Under the pieces are notes generated by a model. It was not told the DNA's origin, did no database searches, and was given only the letters and a program-made list of their open reading frames with translations. DNA of 42,992 nt, from positions 1 to 42,992 of the forward strand of contig JAFWVC010000089.1 in assembly GCA_017518415.1 (NCBI GenBank). Direction: 5' to 3'. The stretch is from Clostridia bacterium. GTDB lineage: Bacteria; Bacillota; Clostridia; Oscillospirales; Acutalibacteraceae. This document shows, in pieces, positions 34,448 through 42,856 of the stretch (within the stretch, counting starts at the first letter, position 1; every line of letters starts with the position of its first letter). The position numbers were made by a program, and so were the translations under genes.

Positions 34448-34669
34448 TCAGGCCTCTTTCACAAAGCCGGCCTGCCGGACGGCCTGCTCCAACTGTTCCG
34501 CCGTAACTTTGCCGGCGGCAACGGTCACCTGCGCCGTCCCCTTTTCCAGCGAGACGGCGGCTTTCTTGACCCCCGGCACCGCCAGCAGGCATTTTTCCGC
34601 CCGGACGCTGCAATGGGTGCAGTGCATCCCCGGCACTTCAATCGTCAGGATCTGTTTCTTGTCAAACAT
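34448..34669 (-). CDS. copZ: Copper chaperone (HMA domain)
   Basis: 73 residues, a single heavy-metal-associated domain with PGMHCTHC carrying the two Cu(I)-binding cysteines, then [13 protein letters not shown] as in the ferredoxin-like fold. AAAGGAG precedes the ATG. It delivers Cu(I) to CopA or a regulator. The ATG is 12 bp after the membrane protein's stop, and the gene ends 2 bp before copA. Confidence 0.92.
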   Translation of the reverse strand: MFDKKQILTIEVPGMHCTHCSVRAEKCLLAVPGVKKAAVSLEKGTAQVTVAAGKVTAEQLEQAVRQAGFVKEA

Positions 34670-34681
34670 CGTTCTTCTCCT

Positions 34682-35224
34682 TTACTGCATTTGCAACAAC
34701 ACGGCGTCCGGCTGCTGGATGTGCAGCAGTTGCCCGGACAAAATCAGGATCAGCATCACCGCCGCCAACAACAGCGCTCCCGTGACGCCGACCGTCTTCC
34801 ACCGGTCCCGCTCAGCCCGCAGCAGCGCCGCACCCGCCCGCAGCCAAAAGGCGAAGGGCAGCAAAAAGAGCAGCACGCTGTTGCAGTCCGCGGCGATGAC
34901 GGCGCTCCGCGAAACCGCGTCCCCCAGCCCGCCGTAGCGGGCAAATAATACGATAAAAGCCACCAGCAGCACGGCGGCGCCGATCAGCAGGAACGCCACA
35001 TCCCCCAACAAAGCCCGGTGACGGCGGGCGTGCTCCCGCCAGAGATAGATTCCGCCGCCGCCCAACACGGCCAGCACGATAAACAGATACAGGTTGGACC
35101 GGTAGTAGGTCGGCACCAGCCGGCTGACGTCGTTCAGCCCCCGCTGGAACAGTACCGCGCACAGCAGCATCACGGCCGCCGCCGACAAATATGCAAGGCC
35201 CCGCACGCCGGACGGGTTTTTCAC
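34682..35224 (-). CDS. Integral membrane protein of unknown function
   Basis: 180 residues from a GTG at 35224 that overlaps the previous stop as GTGA; GGGAGG is well placed upstream. About five hydrophobic helices: AYLSAAAVMLLCAVLF, LYLFIVLAVLGGGGIYLW, LLIGAAVLLVAFIVLFA, VLLFLLPFAFWLRAG, GALLLAAVMLILILSG. I recognise no family. It sits between a PfkB kinase (overlapping) and copZ (12 bp), so it is part of the long operon. No histidine or cysteine cluster suggests copper binding. Confidence 0.72.
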   Translation of the reverse strand: MKNPSGVRGLAYLSAAAVMLLCAVLFQRGLNDVSRLVPTYYRSNLYLFIVLAVLGGGGIYLWREHARRHRALLGDVAFLLIGAAVLLVAFIVLFARYGGLGDAVSRSAVIAADCNSVLLFLLPFAFWLRAGAALLRAERDRWKTVGVTGALLLAAVMLILILSGQLLHIQQPDAVLLQMQ

Positions 35225-36159
35225 GCCGTTACCTCCCGCACCTCTACCTGTTCAAACAGGCGCAGGGCATCCTCCCGGGTAGCCAGCTTGGTGCCCTCCT
35301 GCATGACGCTGGCGGTACCGCAGGCGGCCGCCAGCCGGCAGCAATCCTCCGCCGGGCGCTGCTGAATGAAGCCGACGGCAAAACCGGCCAGTGCGCTGTC
35401 CCCCGCGCCGACGGTGGACTTGACCTCCACCGCCGGTACCGTGATGCGAAACGCGCGCTCCCCGATGCGGGCGTACATCCCGTCCCCGCCGAGGGAAATG
35501 AGCGCATTTTCCACCCCGGCCTGCGACAGCTGCCGCGCCGAAGCGGCCACCCAGGCCTCCACTTCACCCTGCTGCGGGCAAAGCAGCCGCAGTTCGTGAA
35601 TGTTGGGCTTGATCAGCCACGGGCGGATCAGCTGCAGATGTTCCGGCCTCAACACGTCGCAGTCCAGCGCGACGCGGGCGCCGGCCTGCTTGGTGGCCAG
35701 CACGATCTCCACAAAATCCTGCACCTCAAAACGGGCGGGCAGGCTGCCGGCAAACACCACGATATCGCCGGGCCGCACCCAGCGCAGGATCAGCGCCATG
35801 AGCGCCCCCGTCATCATATGGGACAATTCCGGCCCGCTCCGGTTGAGTTTGATGGTCTGCTTACCGGCGCGCAGCGTCAGATTTTCCCGCACGGCGCCCG
35901 GGATCGGCAGCAGTTCGAACCGCAGGCCGACCGCTTTGAGAAAATCGGCAAACTCCAGCCGGTTGTCTTCCCCGGCCACCGCCAGGCATGCGTTGTTGAT
36001 GCCGAAGGCATTGACGGTACGGGACACGTTGATGCCCTTGCCGCCCACGTCCCGGCGCTCGCCCAATACGCGGTTGGTCTTGTCGGTATCCAGCCCGTCC
36101 ACCAGCAGCGTCACGTCGATCGACGGAGAAAGGGTGACGGTGATCACCTGTATACTCAT
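35221..36159 (-). CDS. PfkB-family sugar kinase, 1-phosphofructokinase-like
   Basis: 312 residues. N-terminal TVTLSPSIDVTLLVDGL and GGKGINVSRTVNAFG (residues 39-53) are typical of the FruK/LacC subgroup. The C-terminal anion-hole motif is STVGAGDSALAGF, where Asp of GAGD is the catalytic base. The first residue of the motif is Ser and not Asp, as in FruK. It probably phosphorylates fructose 1-phosphate or tagatose 6-phosphate at the open hydroxyl. No fructose PTS or DeoR-type regulator is nearby, so the substrate is open. Start ATG 36159 behind GGGGAGG, 19 bp after cysS. Confidence 0.88.
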   Translation of the reverse strand: MSIQVITVTLSPSIDVTLLVDGLDTDKTNRVLGERRDVGGKGINVSRTVNAFGINNACLAVAGEDNRLEFADFLKAVGLRFELLPIPGAVRENLTLRAGKQTIKLNRSGPELSHMMTGALMALILRWVRPGDIVVFAGSLPARFEVQDFVEIVLATKQAGARVALDCDVLRPEHLQLIRPWLIKPNIHELRLLCPQQGEVEAWVAASARQLSQAGVENALISLGGDGMYARIGERAFRITVPAVEVKSTVGAGDSALAGFAVGFIQQRPAEDCCRLAAACGTASVMQEGTKLATREDALRLFEQVEVREVTA

Positions 36160-36178
36160 ACTCCTGCATCCTCCCCGG

Positions 36179-37573
36179 TCAGCCGCGGTGCCACTTGACG
36201 CCGTCCGGCGTATCTTCCAGCACGATGTTCATCGCGCGCAGTTTGTCGCGGATCTCGTCGGCTTTTTTCCAATCTTTATTGCGGCGGGCGGCGGTACGCG
36301 CTTCGATCAGCGCCGTCACCTCGTCGTCGGCGGTCTGTTCTTCGGCGTCAAAGGTCAGCCCCAGCACGCCGGTCAGCTCGTCAAACAGTGCCAGCGCCGC
36401 CGCGCATTCCTGCCGCGTTTTGTCTCTGTCGGCGCACAGAATGTTGCACTCCCGCACCAGCTCGAACACGGCCGAAATGGCGTCCGCCGTATTAAGGTCG
36501 TCCTCCATGGCGTCGATGAACCGCTGCCGGTACCCGGCGAGCATCTCCGCCCGGGCGGCGCCGACTTCTCCGGAGGGGGCCTTTTCCGCCGCTTCGGCCA
36601 GCGCCTGGCGGCAGTTGCCCATGCGTTCCAGCGCAGCCTTGGCCTGGGCCAGCACCTCGGCCGTGTAGTTGATCGGGCTGCGGTAGGAGGAAGAAATCAG
36701 GAAAAACCGGATGGGCATATAGCCGAACTGCGCGGCCACGTCCCGCACGGTAAAGAAGTTGCCCAGCGATTTGGACATCTTCTTGTTATCCACGTTGATA
36801 TAGCCGTTATGCATCCAATAGCGGGCAAACGGCACGCCGTTGCAGCACTCGCTCTGGGCAATCTCGTTCTCATGGTGGGGGAAGATCAGGTCCTGCCCGC
36901 CGCAATGCAGGTCAATGGTCTTGCCGAGGTAGCGGCGCACCATGGCGGAGCACTCGATATGCCAGCCGGGCCGCCCTTCCGAAAACGGGCTGGGCCAGAA
37001 CGGTTCGCCGGGCTTGGCGGCCTTCCACAGCGCGAAGTCCAGCGCGTCTTCCTTCACCTCGCCGACGCTGATGCGCGCGCCGGCTTCCAGGTCGTCGATC
37101 GGCTGGTGAGACAGCTTGCCGTATTCCGCAAAGCGACGGGTACGGAAATACACGTCGCCGTTGTCGACCCGGTAAGCGTACCCCTTTTCGATCAGGTCGG
37201 ACACGATGGCGATGATCTCATCCATATTCTCGGTCGCGCGGGGATGCACCGTGGCCGGGCGCACGTTGAGCCCGGCGGCATCGACGCGGAACTCGGCTAT
37301 GTACTTTTCGGCGATTTCGGCGCTGGTGCAATGCTCTTCATTGGCGCGGCGGATGATCTTGTCGTCCACGTCGGTGAAGTTCTGGACAAAGACGACCTGA
37401 TTGCCCCGCCATTCGAGGTACCGGCGCAGCACGTCGAACACACACAGCGGGCGGGCGTTGCCGATATGGATAAAATTATACACCGTCGGCCCGCAGGCGT
37501 AGATTTTGTATACGCCGGGGGTCTGCGGAACGAACTCTTCTTTTTGCCTGGTCAGTGTGTTGTAGATTTTCAT
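36179..37573 (-). CDS. cysS: Cysteinyl-tRNA synthetase
   Basis: 464 residues. Class I synthetase with zinc ligand Cys27, HIGN at 36-39 (FIHIGNARP), zinc site further on at [11 protein letters not shown] and [15 protein letters not shown], and KMSKSLGN. The C-terminal helical anticodon domain is complete. Its ATG overlaps the cysE stop (ATGA, 37570-37573), the usual cysE-cysS arrangement in Gram-positives, linking cysteine synthesis to its use. Confidence 0.97.
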   Translation of the reverse strand: MKIYNTLTRQKEEFVPQTPGVYKIYACGPTVYNFIHIGNARPLCVFDVLRRYLEWRGNQVVFVQNFTDVDDKIIRRANEEHCTSAEIAEKYIAEFRVDAAGLNVRPATVHPRATENMDEIIAIVSDLIEKGYAYRVDNGDVYFRTRRFAEYGKLSHQPIDDLEAGARISVGEVKEDALDFALWKAAKPGEPFWPSPFSEGRPGWHIECSAMVRRYLGKTIDLHCGGQDLIFPHHENEIAQSECCNGVPFARYWMHNGYINVDNKKMSKSLGNFFTVRDVAAQFGYMPIRFFLISSSYRSPINYTAEVLAQAKAALERMGNCRQALAEAAEKAPSGEVGAARAEMLAGYRQRFIDAMEDDLNTADAISAVFELVRECNILCADRDKTRQECAAALALFDELTGVLGLTFDAEEQTADDEVTALIEARTAARRNKDWKKADEIRDKLRAMNIVLEDTPDGVKWHRG

Positions 37574-38217
37574 ACTTCTTCTTGCCTTTCTTCCGTCTTG
37601 CCGGCGGCCGCCTCCAATTTGGCGATCCGCTGTTCCAGCCGGCTGATCTCCTGCGCGACCGGATCGGGGATGTGTACCTGGTCGAGCTCAACGACCTTCT
37701 CTCCGCCGCGGCGCACGACCCGGGCCGGCACGCCGACGGCCGTGCAATCCTCCGGAATATCCCGCAGGACCACCGCCCCGGCGGCGATACGCACGTGGTC
37801 GTGAATGACGATGGGCCCGAGCACCTTGGCGCCGGCCCCCACCATCACGTGATTGCCGAGGGTGGGGTGGCGCTTGCCTTTATCCTTGCCGGTACCGCCG
37901 AGCGTCACGCCCTGATACAGCGTGCAGTCGTCCCCGATGACCGTCGTTTCCCCGATGACGACGCCGGTACCGTGGTCAATAAACAGCCGACGGCCGATGG
38001 TGGCGCCGGGGTGGATCTCAATATTGGTACGGCGCACGCAGCGCTGCGAGATCCAGCGGGCCAGGAGTTTACAGTTGTGCTGATAAAACCAGTGGGCCCG
38101 GCGGTACGAGCGCACCGCCTTGAACCCGTTGTACAGGAACCATACTTCCAACGCCGACCGGGCAGCCGGATCCCGTTCACGGATGGCGGCGATCTCGTCG
38201 CGGATACGGTCAAACAC
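37570..38217 (-). CDS. cysE: Serine O-acetyltransferase (EpsC type)
   Basis: 215 residues from a GTG at 38217 behind GGGAGGG. Left-handed beta-helix acetyltransferase: [30 protein letters not shown] and [19 protein letters not shown], with the catalytic His of the DHGTG motif. It makes O-acetylserine, the precursor of cysteine. The short N-terminal domain is that of the EpsC subgroup. A C-terminal coiled-coil-like tail ([17 protein letters not shown]) extends beyond the helix. Confidence 0.96.
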   Translation of the reverse strand: MFDRIRDEIAAIRERDPAARSALEVWFLYNGFKAVRSYRRAHWFYQHNCKLLARWISQRCVRRTNIEIHPGATIGRRLFIDHGTGVVIGETTVIGDDCTLYQGVTLGGTGKDKGKRHPTLGNHVMVGAGAKVLGPIVIHDHVRIAAGAVVLRDIPEDCTAVGVPARVVRRGGEKVVELDQVHIPDPVAQEISRLEQRIAKLEAAAGKTEERQEEV

Positions 38218-38240
38218 CCTTCAATCCCTCCCTCGCGACG

Positions 38241-38834
38241 TTACTGGATGCCGTCGGCGATAAAGTGCCGGTTGAGCCACACGTAGCGGAAACCGGACAG
38301 CACCGTCATCACGACCGAGATCCAGATCAGGATCTGCGCGACCAGCAGCACCGTGTCATACACTGCATCCGGCACGGCGGCGCCGGCCAGCAGCGTCTGC
38401 TGCCAGGAGGCGAACTCAATGGCGCAGAGCATGACGATGATGGAAGCAAACTGCGCCACCGTCTTGGCTTTGCCGAAGATGTCGGCCGCCACCACCACGC
38501 CGTTCTTCGCGGCGATCAGGCGGATGGACATGACCATAAACTCGCGGATGAGCACCAGCATCACGGCCCAGATATCGATGCGCCCCATCGCCAGAAAGGC
38601 GATGAGCGCGGCCGTGGTCAGCGCTTTGTCCGCCAGCGGATCCAGAAACTTGCCGAAGTTGGTCACCAGATTGCGCTTGCGGGCGATATGCCCGTCGAGC
38701 AGATCGGTCAGCGCAGCAAGGCAGAACACCGCCAGCGCCCACAACGTATGGTATGGGAAGGACAGCGTCAGCAGCAGCAGGAACACCGGCGTCAGGCAGA
38801 CGCGCAGCAGCGTCAGTTTATTGGGAATATTCAT
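38241..38834 (-). CDS. pgsA: CDP-diacylglycerol-glycerol-3-phosphate 3-phosphatidyltransferase
   Basis: 197 residues, multi-pass membrane enzyme of phosphatidylglycerol synthesis. The CDP-alcohol phosphotransferase motif DGHIARKRNLVTNFGKFLDPLAD gives the full DGx2ARx8Gx3Dx3D pattern near residues 45-70. N-terminus MNIPNKLTLLRVCLTP is standard. Its ATG overlaps the rimO stop as ATGA (38831-38834), with GGGGG inside rimO as ribosome site. Confidence 0.97.
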   Translation of the reverse strand: MNIPNKLTLLRVCLTPVFLLLLTLSFPYHTLWALAVFCLAALTDLLDGHIARKRNLVTNFGKFLDPLADKALTTAALIAFLAMGRIDIWAVMLVLIREFMVMSIRLIAAKNGVVVAADIFGKAKTVAQFASIIVMLCAIEFASWQQTLLAGAAVPDAVYDTVLLVAQILIWISVVMTVLSGFRYVWLNRHFIADGIQ

Positions 38835-40156
38835 AATGCAACCCCCATCAGGTCATATTCCATACATTGCTCAACCCGTACGGTCACGAAATCGCCGGGG
38901 TGAACGGGTTTGGTCGTGGTAAAGAATACCTTGCCGTCGATGTCCGGCGCGTCGGCCGGCGAGCGGCCGAACCAACAGCCGGCATACCGGTCATACTCCT
39001 CGACCAGCACCGGTATCTCCCGGCCGGCCTGCGTTTGCAGGTATTGCCCGGACAACCGGTTTTGCAGGTCCATCACCAGCTCCTGCCGGCGCAGACGCAC
39101 CGCGCGGGGCACCTGGTCCTTCATCTGTGCGGCGGGCGTGCCCTCCTCGGCGGAGAAAGCAAAGCAGCCGAGGCGCTCAAAGCGCGCTTGTTTCAAGAAC
39201 ACGCACAACTGCTCGAAATCCTCTTCGGTCTCTCCGGGAAAACCGGTCATCACGGTGGTGCGCAGTACGATGCCGGGCACCTTTTCCCGGATGCGGCGGA
39301 TCAGGGCCAGCAGCGTTTCGGCATCCCCGTGCCGGTGCATGGCCCGCAGTACCCGGCCGCTGGCGTGCTGCAGCGGTATATCCATATATTTGACGATTTT
39401 CGGCTCCTGTGCAAGAACGTCCAGCAGTTCGTCGGTGATATGTTCGGGGTAACAGTACAGCATCCGGATCCAGGTCAGGCCGTCGATGCGGCACAACTGC
39501 CGCAGCAGGTCCGGCAGCTTCTGCTCCCCGTACAGGTCGGTCCCGTACAAGGTCGTATCCTGCGCGACGAGCGTCAGCTCCTTCACGCCGGCGGCGACCA
39601 GCTGCCGTGCCTCTTCCAGCAGAGCCGGCATCTCCCGGCTGCGCAGCGGCCCCCGGATCGACGGGATGGCGCAGTAGGTACAGCGGTTGTTGCAGCCGTC
39701 CCCGATGCGCATATAAGCAAAGAAGGAAGGCGTTGTCTGCAGCCGCGGCCCGTCGAGCGACCAGCAGCTTTTTGGCGGAAAACGGAACGTCTGCCTGCCG
39801 GCAGCAACGTCCCGCACCGCCTGCACGATATCACCGTTGGCACCCAGCCCCAGCACGGCGTCGCACTCCGGCAGTTCTTTCACCAGTTCCTCCCGGTACC
39901 GTTCGGCCAGACAGCCGGTGACGATGATGCGGCGGATGCGCCCCTCCTTTTTCAGTTGGGCAAACTCCAGTATATTGTCGATGGCCTCGCGCTTGGCGTC
40001 CTCGATAAAGCCGCAGGTGTTGATGATGACCACCTCGGCCAGGGCGGCCTGCGCCACGATCTCCACCCCCGCGTCCCGCAGACGGGCCAGCATCAGCTCG
40101 GCGTCCATCTGATTTTTGGGGCATCCAAGGGATACCATACCCACTTTTACAGCCAT
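38831..40156 (-). CDS. rimO: Ribosomal protein S12 methylthiotransferase
   Basis: 441 residues. N-terminal UPF0004 domain with SLGCPKNQMDAELML and a second cluster cysteine in INTCGFIEDAKREAID; radical SAM motif CNNRCTYCAIPSIRG; C-terminal TRAM domain. RimO adds a methylthio group to the conserved Asp of ribosomal protein S12. The SLGCPKN form separates it from MiaB. It overlaps recX by 10 bp and pgsA by 4 bp. Confidence 0.96.
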   Translation of the reverse strand: MAVKVGMVSLGCPKNQMDAELMLARLRDAGVEIVAQAALAEVVIINTCGFIEDAKREAIDNILEFAQLKKEGRIRRIIVTGCLAERYREELVKELPECDAVLGLGANGDIVQAVRDVAAGRQTFRFPPKSCWSLDGPRLQTTPSFFAYMRIGDGCNNRCTYCAIPSIRGPLRSREMPALLEEARQLVAAGVKELTLVAQDTTLYGTDLYGEQKLPDLLRQLCRIDGLTWIRMLYCYPEHITDELLDVLAQEPKIVKYMDIPLQHASGRVLRAMHRHGDAETLLALIRRIREKVPGIVLRTTVMTGFPGETEEDFEQLCVFLKQARFERLGCFAFSAEEGTPAAQMKDQVPRAVRLRRQELVMDLQNRLSGQYLQTQAGREIPVLVEEYDRYAGCWFGRSPADAPDIDGKVFFTTTKPVHPGDFVTVRVEQCMEYDLMGVAL

Positions 40157-40794
40157 GTTTCCTCCGGTTGTTCCCCGTCCGGTGCGCAGCGCAGCAGCGC
40201 CCGGCGGATATCTTCATACGCAAAACCCCGGCGCAGCAGGGCGGCGGCCGCCCGGCGACGGTCCGCATCAGACCGCAGCGCGTCGGGATATTTTTTTTGC
40301 AGGAACAGACAGGCGATCTCCTCATCTTCGGCGTTGAGCTGCTGCACCGTCTGCCGGATCAGTTCCCGGTCCAGCCCTTTGGCGGCCAGTTCCGCCGCGA
40401 TACGGCGGCGCGGATACAGCTTGACGCGCTGCATATCCCGGGCACGCAGGGCCGCATAGGCGGCGTCATCCACCAGCCCGAGCTGCTCCATACGCTGCGC
40501 CGTCGCGTCGGCGGCTTCGGCGTTTGCCGCGGAACCCCGGGCGGGCCGGGCCAGCTTGCGCGTCAGTTCTTTTTTGCCGTAGGAGCGGCCGGCCAACAGA
40601 TACAGCGCCCGCTCCCGCAGCCGGTTCTGCTCGGAAAGCGCCGCGAGCGCCTCCCATTCCTCCTGCGTCAGGACGGAACCGACCGCATAACCCGCCTCAT
40701 CAAAGGTGCGCCGGTCGATCTCCGCATCCGGCCCGTCCTCAAACGACAGGCGGTAGCGCTGTCCGCGGATCCGGACGGCCTGCGTGATCCTCAT
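40147..40794 (-). CDS. recX: RecA modulator RecX
   Basis: 215 residues, 7 bp after recA. The helical repeats of RecX are visible: RERALYLLAGRSYGKKELTRKL, YAALRARDMQRVKLYPRRRIAAEL and LRRGFAYEDIRRAL. An N-terminal extension of ~60 residues (ITQAVRIRGQRYRLSFEDG) is of the kind found in Firmicutes RecX. RecX limits RecA filament growth. The start follows AGAGGA within the recA end. Confidence 0.92.
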   Translation of the reverse strand: MRITQAVRIRGQRYRLSFEDGPDAEIDRRTFDEAGYAVGSVLTQEEWEALAALSEQNRLRERALYLLAGRSYGKKELTRKLARPARGSAANAEAADATAQRMEQLGLVDDAAYAALRARDMQRVKLYPRRRIAAELAAKGLDRELIRQTVQQLNAEDEEIACLFLQKKYPDALRSDADRRRAAAALLRRGFAYEDIRRALLRCAPDGEQPEETWL

Positions 40795-40801
40795 GCCGCC
40801 G

Positions 40802-41935
40802 TCAATCCTCTAAAATGATGTCGATATTGGCCTTGGCCTTGCCGGCGCTGATCGGTTCCGCCGGCACAGCCGGGACCGCGGCGGGTTCCGCGGCGGCTTT
40901 CGGCTCCTCGCCGGGCTTATGCATCATCAACGCACGCAGCCTGGCCTCGATCTCATCGGCCACGTCGGCGTGCTTTTCCAGATAATCGCGCACGTTTTCC
41001 CGGCCCTGACCGATGCGCTCATCCTTATAGGAAAACCATGATCCGGATTTGAGGATGATGTCGTTCTTTACAGCCAGGTCCAGCAATTCGCTGGCGCGGG
41101 AGATGCCCTTGCCGTACAGCACGTCGAACTCCGCCTCTTTGAAAGGCGGCGCCACCTTGTTTTTGACCACCCGCACCCGGGTATGGGAGCCGTACGCCTC
41201 CGAGCCGTTTTTCAGCGTTTCGGTCCGGCGCACGTCGAGCCGTACCGAGGCGTAATATTTCAGGGCGTTGCCGCCGGCGGTGACCTCCGGGTTGCCGTAC
41301 ACCACGCCCACCTTCAGACGCAGCTGGTTGATGAAGATGGCGATGCAGTTGGTCTTGCCCACCGCGCCGGCCAGCTTGCGCATGGCCTGCGACATCAGCC
41401 GGGCCTGCAAACCGACGTGGCTGTCGCCCATCTCGCCCTCGATTTCGGCGCGCGGCACCAGCGCCGCCACCGAATCGATGACCACCATATCGATCGCGCC
41501 GGAACGGATCAACGCCTCGGCGATCTCCAGCGCCTGTTCGCCGGTATCCGGCTGGGAAACCAGCAGCGCATCCACGTCGACGCCCAGCGCCTTGGCGTAT
41601 ACCGGGTCCAGCGCGTGCTCGACGTCGATGAACGCCGCCTCGCCGCCGGCCTTCTGGGCCTGTGCCACCGCGTGCAGCGCCAGCGTCGTTTTGCCGGACG
41701 CCTCCGGCCCGTAGATCTCCACGATACGGCCGCGCGGCAGCCCGCCGATCCCCAGCGCCGCATCCAGCGACAGCGAGCCGGTCGGGATACAGTCGACGCT
41801 CATGCCCGTGTTCTGGCCCAAACGCATCACGGCGCCTTTGCCGTATGCCTTTTCAATCTGCTGCAGCGCCGTTTCCAGCGCTTTCTGTCTGCTTTCCGCC
41901 CTGGCATCCGCCGGTTGCTTTTTGATGTCCGCCAT
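40802..41935 (-). CDS. recA: Recombinase RecA
   Basis: 377 residues from the ATG at 41935, behind AAAGGAG with 8-nt spacing; the frame upstream spans the promoter. Walker A GPEASGKT at 76-83, Walker [12 protein letters not shown], the L1/L2 DNA-binding loops and the C-terminal domain are complete. The end carries an Ala/Pro/Glu linker and NIDIILED. RecA drives strand exchange and LexA cleavage. Its promoter at 41993-42020 shows no LexA-type box. Confidence 0.98.
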   Translation of the reverse strand: MADIKKQPADARAESRQKALETALQQIEKAYGKGAVMRLGQNTGMSVDCIPTGSLSLDAALGIGGLPRGRIVEIYGPEASGKTTLALHAVAQAQKAGGEAAFIDVEHALDPVYAKALGVDVDALLVSQPDTGEQALEIAEALIRSGAIDMVVIDSVAALVPRAEIEGEMGDSHVGLQARLMSQAMRKLAGAVGKTNCIAIFINQLRLKVGVVYGNPEVTAGGNALKYYASVRLDVRRTETLKNGSEAYGSHTRVRVVKNKVAPPFKEAEFDVLYGKGISRASELLDLAVKNDIILKSGSWFSYKDERIGQGRENVRDYLEKHADVADEIEARLRALMMHKPGEEPKAAAEPAAVPAVPAEPISAGKAKANIDIILED

Positions 41936-41992
41936 ACGTGATGTCTCCTTTTTGCGTAATCTTCCACAGGCTATATTTTCCCTATTATCTCT

Positions 41993-42020
41993 ATTATACA
42001 AGAAAATTGAAAAATTACAA
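41993..42020 (-). promoter_or_regulatory. Sigma-A promoter for recA
   Basis: Minus strand TTGTAA (42015-42020), 16-bp spacer, TATAAT (41993-41998). The transcript leader is about 50 nt. No GAACnnnnGTTC element lies around it. Confidence 0.7.
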
Positions 42021-42036
42021 CGGCTGAATACAGGTC

Positions 42037-42065
42037 TTTACAAAATTTTTTCGGCATGTTACAAT
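42037..42065 (+). promoter_or_regulatory. Sigma-A promoter for the PAP2 phosphatase gene
   Basis: TTTACA (42037-42042), 17-bp spacer, TACAAT (42060-42065) with extended TGT. The transcription start near 42072 leaves under 20 nt of leader, just enough for AAAGGGG. Confidence 0.72.
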
Positions 42066-42088
42066 GTCGAAAGAAAGGGGATACCGTT

Positions 42089-42661
42089 ATGGACTGGTTT
42101 TTCCAACTCGACCGTTTTTTGCTGGACGCCGTGCAGGCGATCCGCTGCTCGTTTTTGGATTTCTTCATGCCGGCTTTTTCTTCCACCGGCAACGCCGGCA
42201 TCCTGTGGATTGCCGTCGCCTTGATCCTGCTGTTTCCTAAAAAGACGCGCCGCATCGGCATCACTATGGGGCTGGCGATGACGATGGGCCTGCTGATCGG
42301 CAACGGGCTGATCAAAAACCTGGTCGGCCGGCCGCGGCCTTACGCGGTTGACCCGGCACTGGTCACCGAGGCGCAGCTGCTGGTCGCCCCGCTGAAGGAC
42401 TGGTCCTTCCCCTCCGGGCACACGCTGGCCGCCTTTGAGTCGGCGGTATCGATCCGGTTTTACTCCAAACTGTGGGGGCGCATCGCGCTGGCGGTGGCGG
42501 TGTTGTTCGGCATCTCCCGCCTGTACCTGTACGTCCACTGGCCGAGCGACGTGCTCGCCGGCGCCCTGCTGGGCACCGGGTTCGCCGTGGCCGCGTACTA
42601 CATCGTCCGGGCGTTGGAGCCGAAGGTACTGTCGCTGATCGCTTCCCGCAAAAAAGCATAA
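42089..42661 (+). CDS. PAP2-family membrane phosphatase
   Basis: 190 residues from the ATG at 42089, behind AAAGGGG; an ATG at 42056 lies upstream of the promoter's -10. The three PAP2 motifs are present: KNLVGRPRP, PSGH (in DWSFPSGHTLAAF) and SRLYLYVHWPSD. Six hydrophobic segments surround them. Such enzymes dephosphorylate lipid phosphates such as undecaprenyl pyrophosphate (BcrC-like) or phosphatidate. The substrate cannot be assigned. Divergent from recA with its own promoter, monocistronic. Confidence 0.92.
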   Translation: MDWFFQLDRFLLDAVQAIRCSFLDFFMPAFSSTGNAGILWIAVALILLFPKKTRRIGITMGLAMTMGLLIGNGLIKNLVGRPRPYAVDPALVTEAQLLVAPLKDWSFPSGHTLAAFESAVSIRFYSKLWGRIALAVAVLFGISRLYLYVHWPSDVLAGALLGTGFAVAAYYIVRALEPKVLSLIASRKKA

Positions 42662-42735
42662 AAAAAGGAGCGGCTCGGAGCACACTTCGTATGGAAGTTG
42701 CTTTGAGGCAGCTATTACCGGCTAAAAAGGACATG

Positions 42736-42769
42736 AAACGGGCGTGACCGCTATGGTCATGCCCGTTTT
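42736..42769 (+). terminator. Terminator downstream of the PAP2 gene
   Basis: AAACGGGCGTGACC (42736-42749), loop GCTAT, GGTCATGCCCGTTT (42755-42768), 14 pairs including one G-T, followed by a short T stretch. It lies about 75 bp past the stop codon. Confidence 0.75.
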
Positions 42770-42781
42770 GTCGCCATGCTC

Positions 42782-42803
42782 CGGATTTTGGGGGCAAAAT
42801 CCG
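42782..42803. repeat. Small perfect inverted repeat near the right edge
   Basis: CGGATTTTG, loop GGGG, CAAAATCCG: nine pairs. ATGCTC occurs on both outer sides. Found just after the PAP2 terminator, before AT-richer sequence. It may be only a second hairpin. Confidence 0.45.
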
Positions 42804-42856
42804 ATGCTCGTTATAACTGTGGACAATAGAAGATCTATTCGGCAAACCGGAATTTA

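Noticed and set aside
34446..34613. Longer copA start at 34613
   Set aside because: The added residues come from reading copZ in another frame; 34445 has a ribosome site and begins the HMA domain correctly.
41936..42001. Longer recA start at 42001
   Set aside because: It overlaps the recA promoter -10; MADIKK at 41935 has AAAGGAG upstream.
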